Positions 1 to 5,873 of a stretch of DNA of 8,083 bases are shown in pieces. Numbering within the stretch: position 1 is the stretch's first letter; each line of letters opens with the position of its first letter. The translations under genes and the position numbers were made by a program. Source of the stretch: Prevotella sp. CAG:1058 (lineage in GTDB: Bacteria > Bacteroidota > Bacteroidia > Bacteroidales > Bacteroidaceae); the NCBI GenBank assembly GCA_000433175.1, contig HF986646.1, positions 1-8,083 on the forward strand. The letters run 5' to 3'. The notes beneath the pieces are model-generated. The model searched no databases. It was not told where the DNA came from and was given only the letters and a program-made list of their open reading frames with translations.

Positions 1-98
1 TAAAACGGTGTAAAGTATTTCTGTATTAAGTCAGCCTGATTATCAGCCTTATACAAGCCGGTGGCAATACTGTCTGCCGGTGGTTTTTAACGGGCACG
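1..98. other. Intergenic end of window, no gene seen
   Basis: This stretch lies downstream of the minus-strand gene, and I see no coding region in it. The 8-mer GCCGGTGG occurs twice as a direct repeat (57-64 and 76-83). A weak 4-5 bp stem (GGCA 63-66 with TGCC 75-78) followed by a T run (83-88) could be the tail of a terminator for a plus-strand gene lying left of the window, but it is too short to call. No clear terminator for the minus-strand gene is visible. Confidence 0.4.
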
Positions 99-638
99 TC
101 AAACTGCAGCCTTGCCTGTCCCGTCATTCAGCCGCCCGACCACCTGCCCTGCGCAGTCGCAGCTCAGCAGGTAAGTCCTGCCGCTGCGGAGCCTGATGTA
201 AAAGGCGTCGGCATAATCGCCCACATACTCGAAATGGGCGCCCAACCCGCCGCCCGAGAACCAGCCTATATAGCCGCAGAAGGCGCCGCAGCCCCACATG
301 CGGAACATGTGCGAGGGCTTGCCCTGCCACAGGGCGGCCTCAGCTATGTCGGCGTAGCGGAAGCTCTTGGTTCCCCACACCCTGCGCAGCACGAGCGCGT
401 CGACCGCCAGTTCGATGCTGCGTGGCGATATAAGGTAGTAATAAAACAGTATGCCGAAGACCGACAGCGTGGTCAGCAGCATTATGACGAAAGGCACAAG
501 TATAAAAGGCTCGATGAACACCATGTACCAGCTTGGCACGAACACCGCCACGAGCAACACCCAAACGCCCACCGTCACGCAGCGCACGGTGCGGCTCTTG
601 CTTACTTTGTAGACATTGTCATCACCCATGTTTCCCAT
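99..638 (-). CDS. Two-TM membrane protein with C-terminal bacterial PH-like domain
   Basis: From the start chosen here (MGNMGDDN, 179 aa) the protein has a short polar N-terminus. Two hydrophobic segments follow at about residues 18-42 and 44-69, then a soluble domain at about 70-171. That domain resembles the bPH_5 type bacterial PH domains of Bacteroidota: a ...SIELAVDALVLRR... strand, the glycine/aromatic motif WGCGAFCGYIGWF (115-127), and a late YIRLRSGRTYLLS strand. It is probably an inner-membrane protein with a cytosolic PH-like domain; its ligand and role are unknown. The open frame extends upstream to 827, but a TAnnTTTG promoter box (656-663, minus) lies inside that extension just before 638, so the longer start is unlikely. 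An ATG at 629 is equally possible (176 aa). The gene is divergent from the CoA-transferase gene. The fold call rests on motif memory, not on a search. Confidence 0.75.
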   Translation of the reverse strand: MGNMGDDNVYKVSKSRTVRCVTVGVWVLLVAVFVPSWYMVFIEPFILVPFVIMLLTTLSVFGILFYYYLISPRSIELAVDALVLRRVWGTKSFRYADIAEAALWQGKPSHMFRMWGCGAFCGYIGWFSGGGLGAHFEYVGDYADAFYIRLRSGRTYLLSCDCAGQVVGRLNDGTGKAAV

Positions 639-655
639 AATCCAAGGTTTTGCCA

Positions 656-663
656 CAAAGTTA
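656..663 (-). promoter_or_regulatory. Promoter -7 box for the PH-domain gene
   Basis: Read on the minus strand this is TAACTTTG, an exact match to the Bacteroidota -7 consensus TAnnTTTG. A TTTG lies upstream at 687-690, but the 23-base spacing is wider than the usual 19-21, so the -33 element is uncertain. Transcription would begin near 650, only 12-21 nt before the ATGs at 638 and 629. This supports one of those starts over the upstream one at 827. Confidence 0.6.
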
Positions 664-828
664 GCAAAAAACAACCACAACACTGGCAAATACAAGAACA
701 AAATGGGCTGTCGCCCTGCTTTTTCATACAAACGCAATACAACGCCCCCCTTCAGGCACGGACGGTGCCCCGCCAAAGCCCCTGTGGAAGCCGCCACCAG
801 CGCTTTTTCGGAATTATTACACAACAAT

Positions 829-860
829 TTTGGAACTAAAGCAAAATATTGTTACTTTTG
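829..860 (+). promoter_or_regulatory. Bacteroidota-type promoter of the CoA-transferase gene
   Basis: TTTG at 829-832 and TACTTTTG at 853-860 are separated by exactly 20 bases. This matches the primary sigma factor consensus of Bacteroidota, TTTG-N19-21-TAnnTTTG. The start of transcription should be near 865-867, giving a leader of about 125 nt. A second TAnnTTTG match (TAACTTTG, 938-945) lies closer to the gene but has no matching -33 element, so it is at best a minor promoter. Confidence 0.8.
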
Positions 861-882
861 CAACAACTTATAAAAAACACGA

Positions 883-924
883 ATGACGCATTCCATTGCC
901 AAGCAGGCCCAGCCGGACCCTTAA
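883..924 (+). CDS. Possible 13-codon leader ORF in the CoA-transferase 5' leader
   Basis: An ATG at 883 sits about 17 nt after the predicted transcription start, behind an A-rich stretch typical of Bacteroidota start sites. It opens a short frame encoding MTHSIAKQAQPDP that ends with TAA at 922-924. The stop codon lies in the loop of a small hairpin (CCAGC 909-913 with GCTGG 925-929), so translation of this ORF would prevent the hairpin from forming. A leader peptide controlling the downstream gene is possible. So is chance, because a 13-codon ORF carries little statistical weight. Confidence 0.2.
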   Translation: MTHSIAKQAQPDP

Positions 925-991
925 GCTGGCAGAAGATTAACTTTGATAACATTTAACACGGAAAATAACATTACTAACAATTCACATTTAT

Positions 992-2497
992 ATGGCATAC
1001 AAACGCATTACGGCGGCTGAAGCTGCCTCGATGATCCGCAATGGCGAGAACATTGGCCTCAGCGGATTCACACCAGCGGGAACGGCAAAGGCCGTGACTA
1101 AAGAACTGGCCAAGATAGCCCAGGCCGAGCATGAGGCCGGACGCGAGTTCAAGGTAGGATTATTCACCGGAGCCTCGACAGGACAGAGCGCCGACGGCGA
1201 CCTCTCAAACGCTCAGGCCATACGCTACCGCGCCCCCTACACCACAAACGGCGACTTCCGCCGCCACGTCAACGCCGGCGAGATTGCTTACAACGACATC
1301 CACCTGAGCCACATGGCACAAGAGCTGCGCTACGGCTTCATGGGCGAGGTTGACTGGGCGATACTCGAAGTGTGCGACATCGAGGAAGGCGAAACCACAT
1401 GCAAGGCATACCTCACCGCCGCAGGCGGCATAAGCCCCACCGTGGCACGCCTGGCCAAGCACGTCATACTGGAGCTTAACGCATTCCACAGCAAGGACGC
1501 CAAGTTCCTGCACGACGTATACGAGCCGCTCGACCCGCCTTTGCGCCAGCCAATACCCATCACGCACGTCAACGACCGCATAGGCAAGCCTTACGTTGAA
1601 ATAGACGCCAAGAAAATCGTAGGCGTGGTTGAATGCGACATAGCCGACGAGGCAAGGGCCTTCAAGGACTCTGACCCCGTGACCGACCAGATAGGCCACA
1701 ACGTGGCACAGTTCCTCCTCGGCGACATGAAGCGCGGCATCATACCGCCGTCTTTCCTGCCCCTGCAGAGCGGTGTGGGCAGCACCGCCAACGCCATACT
1801 CGGCGCACTGGGCCACGAGAAGAGCGTGCCCGACTTCAACGTGTACACCGAAGTGCTCCAGGACAGCGTCGTAGGCATGATGCTCGAAGGCCGCGTAAAA
1901 GACGCATCGTCATGCTCGCTCACCGTGTCAAACGAATGCCTCAAGCAGATTTACGACAACATGGACTACTTCAAGCAGCACCTCACGCTGCGCCAGAGCG
2001 AGATTTCCAACTCACCCGAAGTAATCCGCCGACTCGGAGTCATAGCAATCAACACCGCAATAGAGGTTGACATCTACGGCAACGCTAACTCGACACACAT
2101 CTGCGGAACCAAGATGATGAACGGTATCGGAGGCTCAGGCGACTTCGAGCGCAACGCATACATCAGCATCTTCACCTGTCCGTCTACGGCAAAGGGCGGC
2201 CTTATCAGCTCGGTAGTGCCGTTCGTAAGCCACCAGGACAGCTCGGAACACGACGTGAACGTAATCGTGACCGAGCAGGGAGTTGCCGACCTGCGCGGCA
2301 AGTGCCCCGAGGAGCGCGCACACCTCATCATCGAGAACTGCGCACACCCGGACTACCGCCCGCTGTTGCGCGACTACCTGAAGCTGGCCAAGGCCGGACA
2401 CACACGCCACTGCCTCACCGCAGCCTTCGCAATGCACGACACGCTGGGACGCAAGGGCGACATGCACCTGACCGACTTCTCGGAATACGTAAAATAA
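992..2497 (+). CDS. Succinate/acetyl-CoA (or propionyl-CoA) CoA-transferase, Ach1/YgfH family
   Basis: This 501-residue cytosolic enzyme has the full length of the acetyl-CoA hydrolase/transferase family and closely fits the succinate CoA-transferase subgroup (AarC, Cat1, YgfH/ScpC). The family moves CoA between carboxylates through a glutamyl-CoA intermediate. The catalytic glutamate should be E287 in VYTEVLQD. The CoA-binding loop QSGVGSTANA is at 259-268, a glycine-rich loop NGIGGSGDF at 377-385, and the conserved VTEQGVADLRG at 426-436. The start is supported by family alignment (MAYKRITAAEAA) and an A/T-rich leader without a Shine-Dalgarno site. In Prevotella-like fermenters the likely reaction is acetyl-CoA + succinate to acetate + succinyl-CoA, with ATP then recovered by succinyl-CoA synthetase. 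Transfer from propionyl-CoA to succinate is the alternative, and sequence alone cannot choose. The gene is monocistronic, between its own promoter and terminator, with no defects seen. Confidence 0.95.
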   Translation: MAYKRITAAEAASMIRNGENIGLSGFTPAGTAKAVTKELAKIAQAEHEAGREFKVGLFTGASTGQSADGDLSNAQAIRYRAPYTTNGDFRRHVNAGEIAYNDIHLSHMAQELRYGFMGEVDWAILEVCDIEEGETTCKAYLTAAGGISPTVARLAKHVILELNAFHSKDAKFLHDVYEPLDPPLRQPIPITHVNDRIGKPYVEIDAKKIVGVVECDIADEARAFKDSDPVTDQIGHNVAQFLLGDMKRGIIPPSFLPLQSGVGSTANAILGALGHEKSVPDFNVYTEVLQDSVVGMMLEGRVKDASSCSLTVSNECLKQIYDNMDYFKQHLTLRQSEISNSPEVIRRLGVIAINTAIEVDIYGNANSTHICGTKMMNGIGGSGDFERNAYISIFTCPSTAKGGLISSVVPFVSHQDSSEHDVNVIVTEQGVADLRGKCPEERAHLIIENCAHPDYRPLLRDYLKLAKAGHTRHCLTAAFAMHDTLGRKGDMHLTDFSEYVK

Positions 2498-2525
2498 ACA
2501 GGCTGTAACTAGGCAGCCGGGACAA

Positions 2526-2574
2526 GGCAGCGGAAAGATGCGAAAACAACAGTTGTTGACATCTTTCCGCTGTT
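2526..2574 (+). terminator. Hairpin terminator after the CoA-transferase gene
   Basis: CAGCGGAAAGATG (2528-2540) pairs perfectly with CATCTTTCCGCTG (2560-2572), and two G-U pairs can extend the base. Inside the loop AACAA (2545-2549) can pair with TTGTT (2553-2557). A T/A-rich tail follows (2573-2602). It lies 28 nt after the stop codon and separates this unit from the SDR gene. Confidence 0.85.
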
Positions 2575-2656
2575 ATATTATTTCATTATTTCATCTTTTT
2601 CACTACAAAAACGTCCTTTTCATCCGTTCATCCTTCCGCCTTTACACCTTTTTATG

Positions 2657-2664
2657 TAACTTTG
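2657..2664 (+). promoter_or_regulatory. Promoter -7 box of the SDR gene
   Basis: TAACTTTG exactly matches the Bacteroidota -7 consensus. Transcription would start near 2669-2671, giving a leader of about 20 nt before the ATG at 2689. No TTTG is visible 19-21 bases upstream, so the -33 element is weak or absent. Confidence 0.6.
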
Positions 2665-2688
2665 CAACTTGTAACGCGATTTTAATAC

Positions 2689-3690
2689 ATGCAGCAAAGG
2701 AGAATACTGATAACCGGTGCAAGCGGCTTCATAGGCAGTTTCATTGTGGAAGAAGCCCTGAAAAGGGGGTTCGAGACGTGGGCGGCCGTAAGGAAAAGCA
2801 GCTCAAGACGTTATCTTGCAGATGAAAGGATACATTTCATAGAACTTGATTTCAACAACCCTGACGACCTGGAGCACAAGCTCGAAGGCAAAGACTTCGA
2901 TTACATAATCCACGCCGCAGGGGCTACTAAATGCCTGCACAAGGCCGATTTCTTCAAGGTTAACACCACAGGCACGGCCAATCTGGCAGCGGCGGCTGCC
3001 AGCAAATGCCCCGGATTAAGACGCTTCGTGTTCATCAGCAGCCTCAGCGTGGTAGGTCCTGCAAGAGAGTCGGCACCATACACCGAAATTACAGACGGCG
3101 ACACGCCGCATCCCAACACTGCATACGGAATGAGCAAGCTCGAGGCCGAGAAGGCGCTCGACGCCATGCAGGGCTTCCCCTTCATAGTGCTGCGCCCCAC
3201 TGGAGTGTACGGCCCGAGGGAGAAAGACTACTTCATGATGGCGCAAAGCATACGCCGCCACATCGACTTCGCCGCAGGACTGAAACCGCAGGACATCACA
3301 TTCATATACGTAAAAGACCTTGTACAGGCGGCAATGCTTGCCCTCGACAACGGGCGCAACGGCGCAAGGTACTTCCTGAGCGACGGCTACGTCTACTCGT
3401 CGCGTGCTTTCAGCGACCTTATACGCCGCGAACTCGGCAACCCATGGCTGCTGCGCATCAAGGCTCCGCTATGGTTACTGAAGGCGGTTACGGCCACAGG
3501 CGACTGTTTCGGAAGGCTTACCGGAAGCATTACCGCACTCAACAACGACAAATACAAGATAATGAAACAGCGCAACTGGCGTTGCGACATCAACCCCGCA
3601 GTAAGCGAACTCGGGTTCAAACCTTGCTACGACCTGGAAAGAGGCGTACATGAGGCCATTGAATGGTACAAGGAAAACAAATGGCTGTAA
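2689..3690 (+). CDS. Extended SDR, NAD(P)-dependent epimerase/dehydratase/reductase
   Basis: This 333-residue protein is a complete extended short-chain dehydrogenase/reductase. The N-terminal Rossmann motif ITGASGFIGS is at 8-17, the acidic strand ELDFNNPDDL at 52-61, and the NAD-binding strand IIHAAG at 73-78. The VFISSLSVVGP strand (114-124) supplies the catalytic serine, YGMSK (146-150) is the YxxxK active site, and LRPTGVYGPRE (168-177) follows. The C-terminal half, which binds substrate, is family-specific and does not reveal the substrate. The start is fixed because the Rossmann motif begins at residue 8. The next gene encodes an Aur1-like membrane enzyme, so a lipid substrate is plausible. 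Known relatives in this superfamily include sugar-nucleotide epimerases, 3-beta-hydroxysteroid dehydrogenase-like enzymes and the bacterial ceramide-pathway reductase CerR. The specific function here is inference. Confidence 0.9.
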   Translation: MQQRRILITGASGFIGSFIVEEALKRGFETWAAVRKSSSRRYLADERIHFIELDFNNPDDLEHKLEGKDFDYIIHAAGATKCLHKADFFKVNTTGTANLAAAAASKCPGLRRFVFISSLSVVGPARESAPYTEITDGDTPHPNTAYGMSKLEAEKALDAMQGFPFIVLRPTGVYGPREKDYFMMAQSIRRHIDFAAGLKPQDITFIYVKDLVQAAMLALDNGRNGARYFLSDGYVYSSRAFSDLIRRELGNPWLLRIKAPLWLLKAVTATGDCFGRLTGSITALNNDKYKIMKQRNWRCDINPAVSELGFKPCYDLERGVHEAIEWYKENKWL

Positions 3691-3815
3691 CGCATGCGGA
3701 ACCGCAGGACGCATGTAACATTTGTAATAACACCAACCACGCTCCGGCCGACCGGTCATTGGCATGGCCGTGCCGGATACATTTTATTCCCAAGATACAT
3801 AAGATCAAGACATAA
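3691..3815 (+). promoter_or_regulatory. Spacer with GC-rich dyads between the SDR and PAP2 genes
   Basis: This 125-bp gap carries an imperfect promoter-like box, TA-N3-TTTG (3716-3724). It also has a dyad TCCGGC (3743-3748) / GCCGGA (3772-3777) enclosing an 8-bp palindrome GACCGGTC (3750-3757). A T-rich segment follows (3781-3788). It could be a leaky terminator or attenuator allowing partial read-through into the PAP2 gene. No strong promoter is visible, so cotranscription with the SDR gene is possible. Confidence 0.35.
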
Positions 3816-4787
3816 ATGATGAAATTCGTTAAGCAACTGTTCGCCATAGACAAGCGGCCAAGGAAAGGGCTGTTGGCCCTCGAGTGGGTAATGGCGGCCT
3901 ACATGGTGTGCACGCTGCTGATAATATTCTTCACATACACTAAGCTCGAAAACCCGGATACGATGATCTGGGGGCGCATCAGGATAGCCGTAATCACGGC
4001 CGGCATGTGGGCCGTTTACCGGATGCTGCCGTGCAGGCTGACGCTGTTCCTGCGCATAACTGTGCAGCTGGCGCTGCTCGGCTGGTGGTATCCCGACACT
4101 TACGAGATTAACCGAATGCTGCCCAACCTCGACCATGTGTTCGCCCAGCTCGAGCAAGACATCTTCGGGTGCCAGCCCGCCCTGCTCTTCTACGACGCCA
4201 TGCCGTGGCCCGTTGTAAGCGAACTAATGGACATGGGTTACGCCGCCTATTACCCGATGATAGCCTTCGTGGTCATCTACTACTTCTTATACCGCTACCA
4301 TGACTACGAGCGCACGGCCTTCGTAGTGCTTACTGCCTTTTTCATTTATTACGTAGTCTACATCGTCCTGCCCGTCACCGGCCCCACGTTCTACTATAAC
4401 GCCGTAGGACTGTCGGACATAAGGCAGGGCATATTCCCCGACGTACACTTCCATTTCAACTATGTGCAGGATTGCCTGCCCACCCCCGGTTACACCGACG
4501 GCATATTCTATCAGATGGTAGAGAGTGCCAAGGCTGCCGGCGAGCGCCCTACCGCAGCCTTCCCCAGCAGCCACGTAGGCATAAGCACGATACTCATGAT
4601 GCTGGCATGGCGCACCGGCAACCGCCGCATGTTCTACGTACTGCTGCCTTTTTATGTGCTGTTGTTCTTCTCAACCGTGTACATCCAGGCCCACTATGCC
4701 ATCGACGCAATAGCCGGACTGATAAGCGGAATATTGCTCTACGCAATACTTATGCCGGTAGGGAAAAGGGTATGCCACACCAGCTGA
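3816..4787 (+). CDS. PAP2_3/Aur1-like integral-membrane phosphatase or phosphotransferase
   Basis: This 323-residue multi-spanning protein has hydrophobic segments at about 20-40, 55-72, 75-93, 142-160, 167-186, 256-266, 273-289 and 295-313. Two PAP2-superfamily active-site motifs are clear: FPSSHVG (249-255, H253) and YIQAHYAIDAIAG (289-301, H293 and D297). The latter, with the earlier PVTGPTFYY (186-194), resembles the PAP2_3 branch containing inositol-phosphorylceramide synthase Aur1 more than soluble acid phosphatases. The classical first motif KxxxxxxRP is not evident; the nearest candidate is ERP at 243-245, very close to the FPSSH motif. Such enzymes act on lipid or isoprenoid phosphates, or transfer head groups, at the outer face of the inner membrane. 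Two adjacent ATGs (3816, 3819) are possible starts. It follows the SDR gene by 125 bp, suggesting a shared lipid pathway. The substrate is unknown. Confidence 0.85.
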   Translation: MMKFVKQLFAIDKRPRKGLLALEWVMAAYMVCTLLIIFFTYTKLENPDTMIWGRIRIAVITAGMWAVYRMLPCRLTLFLRITVQLALLGWWYPDTYEINRMLPNLDHVFAQLEQDIFGCQPALLFYDAMPWPVVSELMDMGYAAYYPMIAFVVIYYFLYRYHDYERTAFVVLTAFFIYYVVYIVLPVTGPTFYYNAVGLSDIRQGIFPDVHFHFNYVQDCLPTPGYTDGIFYQMVESAKAAGERPTAAFPSSHVGISTILMMLAWRTGNRRMFYVLLPFYVLLFFSTVYIQAHYAIDAIAGLISGILLYAILMPVGKRVCHTS

Positions 4788-4912
4788 CGCCCTGCTATAC
4801 AATAACCGCCCTGTCCGCACTTAGCGTCAGCACATAACCGCCTTTAACCACTTTTTCAGATAATAAACAATAAAAAGGCGACTATGTCCGATAAAACCAC
4901 TACTTTTGCAGC
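4788..4912 (+). promoter_or_regulatory. Intergenic region with -7 box abutting the DUF4294 start
   Basis: TACTTTTG at 4901-4908 matches the Bacteroidota -7 box and ends only four bases before the ATG at 4913. No TTTG lies at the expected -33 position. A dyad CGCCTTT (4839-4845) / AAAGGCG (4874-4880) brackets an A/T-rich stretch and would overlap the -33 region. It could be an operator or a weak terminator of the PAP2 gene. Confidence 0.5.
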
Positions 4913-5557
4913 ATGACAAGGATTGCAACAATAATAGCATCGGCTCTCATGCTGCTTGCGCCGTCGGCAATGTCGGCGCAAGACGCCAAGGACAAGAACC
5001 CTGAAGACGCCGCGGTAGACATGGACAACCCTACGTTCGTACCCACGGTGAAGGTCAGCAAGGTGCTTGTTGACGGCGACAGCCTGCAATATGTCGAACT
5101 GAACAACGTCTACGTGTACCCCCAGCCGGTGTTCAAGAACGCCAAGAGCCGCGCGGCCTACAACCGCCTTGTATACAACGTGAAGAAGGTGTTGCCCATA
5201 GCGAAGGAAGTAAACAAGATAATACTTGAGACTTACGAATACCTCCAGACACTGCCAGACAAGAAAGCACGCGACAGACACATGCAGCGCGTTGAGGAAG
5301 ACATCAAGCGCAGGTACACGCCGAGAATGAAAAAGCTCTCATACTCTCAGGGCAAACTGCTCATAAAACTGGTTTACCGCGAGTGCGACTCGTCGGCATA
5401 CGACCTGATACGCGCCTTCATCAGTCCCGTGCGCGCCGGCTTCTACCAGGCATTCGCATGGGCGTTCGGCGCCAGCCTGATGAAGAAATACGACCCGGAG
5501 AAGACCGACAGGCTGACGGAACGCGTCGTGCTCATGGTCGAATCGGGACAGCTGTAA
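4913..5557 (+). CDS. Exported DUF4294-family protein
   Basis: This 214-residue protein begins with a signal peptide (TRIATIIASALMLLAPSAMS, residues 2-21, likely cleaved after ...MSA). An acidic linker follows, then a conserved domain from about residue 55 (QYVELNNVYVYPQP) to 205. The domain is largely helical and charged: AYNRLVYNVKKVLPIAKEV, the RRYTPRMKKLSYSQGKLLIK block, then YRECDSSAYDLIRAF and FYQAFAWAFGASL. This pattern is typical of DUF4294, a Bacteroidota-restricted family of unknown function. It is expected in the periplasm. I recall it near PAP2 and SDR genes in related genomes but cannot verify that here. A terminator about 145 nt downstream ends the unit. No catalytic motif is evident, so no function is assigned. 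Confidence 0.85.
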   Translation: MTRIATIIASALMLLAPSAMSAQDAKDKNPEDAAVDMDNPTFVPTVKVSKVLVDGDSLQYVELNNVYVYPQPVFKNAKSRAAYNRLVYNVKKVLPIAKEVNKIILETYEYLQTLPDKKARDRHMQRVEEDIKRRYTPRMKKLSYSQGKLLIKLVYRECDSSAYDLIRAFISPVRAGFYQAFAWAFGASLMKKYDPEKTDRLTERVVLMVESGQL

Positions 5558-5702
5558 GCCGAATACGCCCTATACGCCTGTATGTTTAGCGGCAGCAAGC
5601 CTGCCTTAAAAACGCATCTCCAGGCATGAACTGACACAACACAACCAACCAAACGTAAAATGTAAACCGGCTAACGACCGGACAACATACGCCAAAATAC
5701 CT

Positions 5703-5740
5703 GAATAGCTGCACTTGCTTGAGTGCGGCTATTTTTTATT
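5703..5740 (+). terminator. Strong intrinsic terminator after the DUF4294 gene
   Basis: AATAGCTGCACT (5704-5715) pairs with AGTGCGGCTATT (5722-5733) over 12 bp with a single U-G wobble. The loop is 6 nt (TGCTTG), and a T-rich run follows (5732-5742). It closes the SDR-PAP2-DUF4294 stretch and insulates it from the GLPGLI gene. Confidence 0.9.
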
Positions 5741-5803
5741 TTACACCAGCACAACACTAAAAACAACCGCCAGAAAAAGCACGGCAATATTAAAAAACAT
5801 AAA

Positions 5804-5820
5804 AACTAATAATATTAGTT
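5804..5820. promoter_or_regulatory. Perfect 17-bp palindrome, candidate operator
   Basis: AACTAATAATATTAGTT consists of two perfect 8-bp arms around a central A. It abuts or overlaps the -33 region of the GLPGLI promoter. The same half-site AACTAATA recurs at 5853-5860, right where transcription should start. This arrangement suits a dimeric DNA-binding regulator, but no regulator gene is in the window. The sequence is A/T-rich, so chance remains possible. Confidence 0.45.
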
Positions 5821-5849
5821 GTTTGATTAAATCTTTTAGTTTACCTTTG
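5819..5849 (+). promoter_or_regulatory. Promoter of the GLPGLI gene
   Basis: TACCTTTG at 5842-5849 is an exact -7 match. TTG at 5819-5821 lies 20 bases upstream and can serve as a reduced -33 element; TTTG at 5822-5825 is closer than usual (16 bases). Transcription should start near 5854-5856, about 20 nt before the ATG at 5874. Confidence 0.7.
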
Positions 5850-5873
5850 CATAACTAATAAAATACGTTTACT

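Larger units (their letters stand above)
639..991. promoter_or_regulatory. Divergent intergenic control region
   Basis: This gap of about 350 bp separates two divergent genes. It contains the leftward -7 box (656-663), the rightward promoter (829-860), and the long leader of the CoA-transferase gene (~866-991). Two small hairpins lie between the promoters: GGGC-tgtc-GCCC at about 704-715, followed by a T-rich run, and GGCAC-ggacg-GTGCC at 755-769. Neither is strong enough to call a terminator. Open frames crossing the region show no recognisable protein. Confidence 0.55.
5558..5873 (+). other. Intergenic region: terminator, palindrome and promoter
   Basis: The first ~145 bp hold only a small hairpin (GGCAG 5591-5595 / CTGCC 5601-5605). 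The intrinsic terminator follows at 5703-5740. The rest is A/T-rich and carries the palindrome and promoter of the GLPGLI gene. No credible gene is seen. Confidence 0.5.

Noticed and set aside
57..83. Direct repeat GCCGGTGG as a possible attachment site or mobile-element edge
   Set aside because: An 8-bp repeat 19 bp apart is weak, and no integrase, transposase or other mobile gene is in the window.
234..839. 201-codon plus-strand open frame opposite the PH-domain gene
   Set aside because: It is rich in His, Arg, Gln and Ala, as expected of an antisense shadow in GC-rich DNA. It spans both promoters and matches no family I recognise.
938..945. TAACTTTG as the main promoter of the CoA-transferase gene
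   Set aside because: No -33 element lies at the right distance, while the promoter at 829-860 has both elements with ideal 20-base spacing.
1205..1816. 203-codon minus-strand open frame inside the CoA-transferase gene
   Set aside because: It is fully antisense to a strongly conserved enzyme, and its composition is that of a shadow frame.
5582..5629. 15-codon open frame after the DUF4294 gene
   Set aside because: It is too short, has no promoter of its own, and contains a hairpin that explains the sequence equally well.
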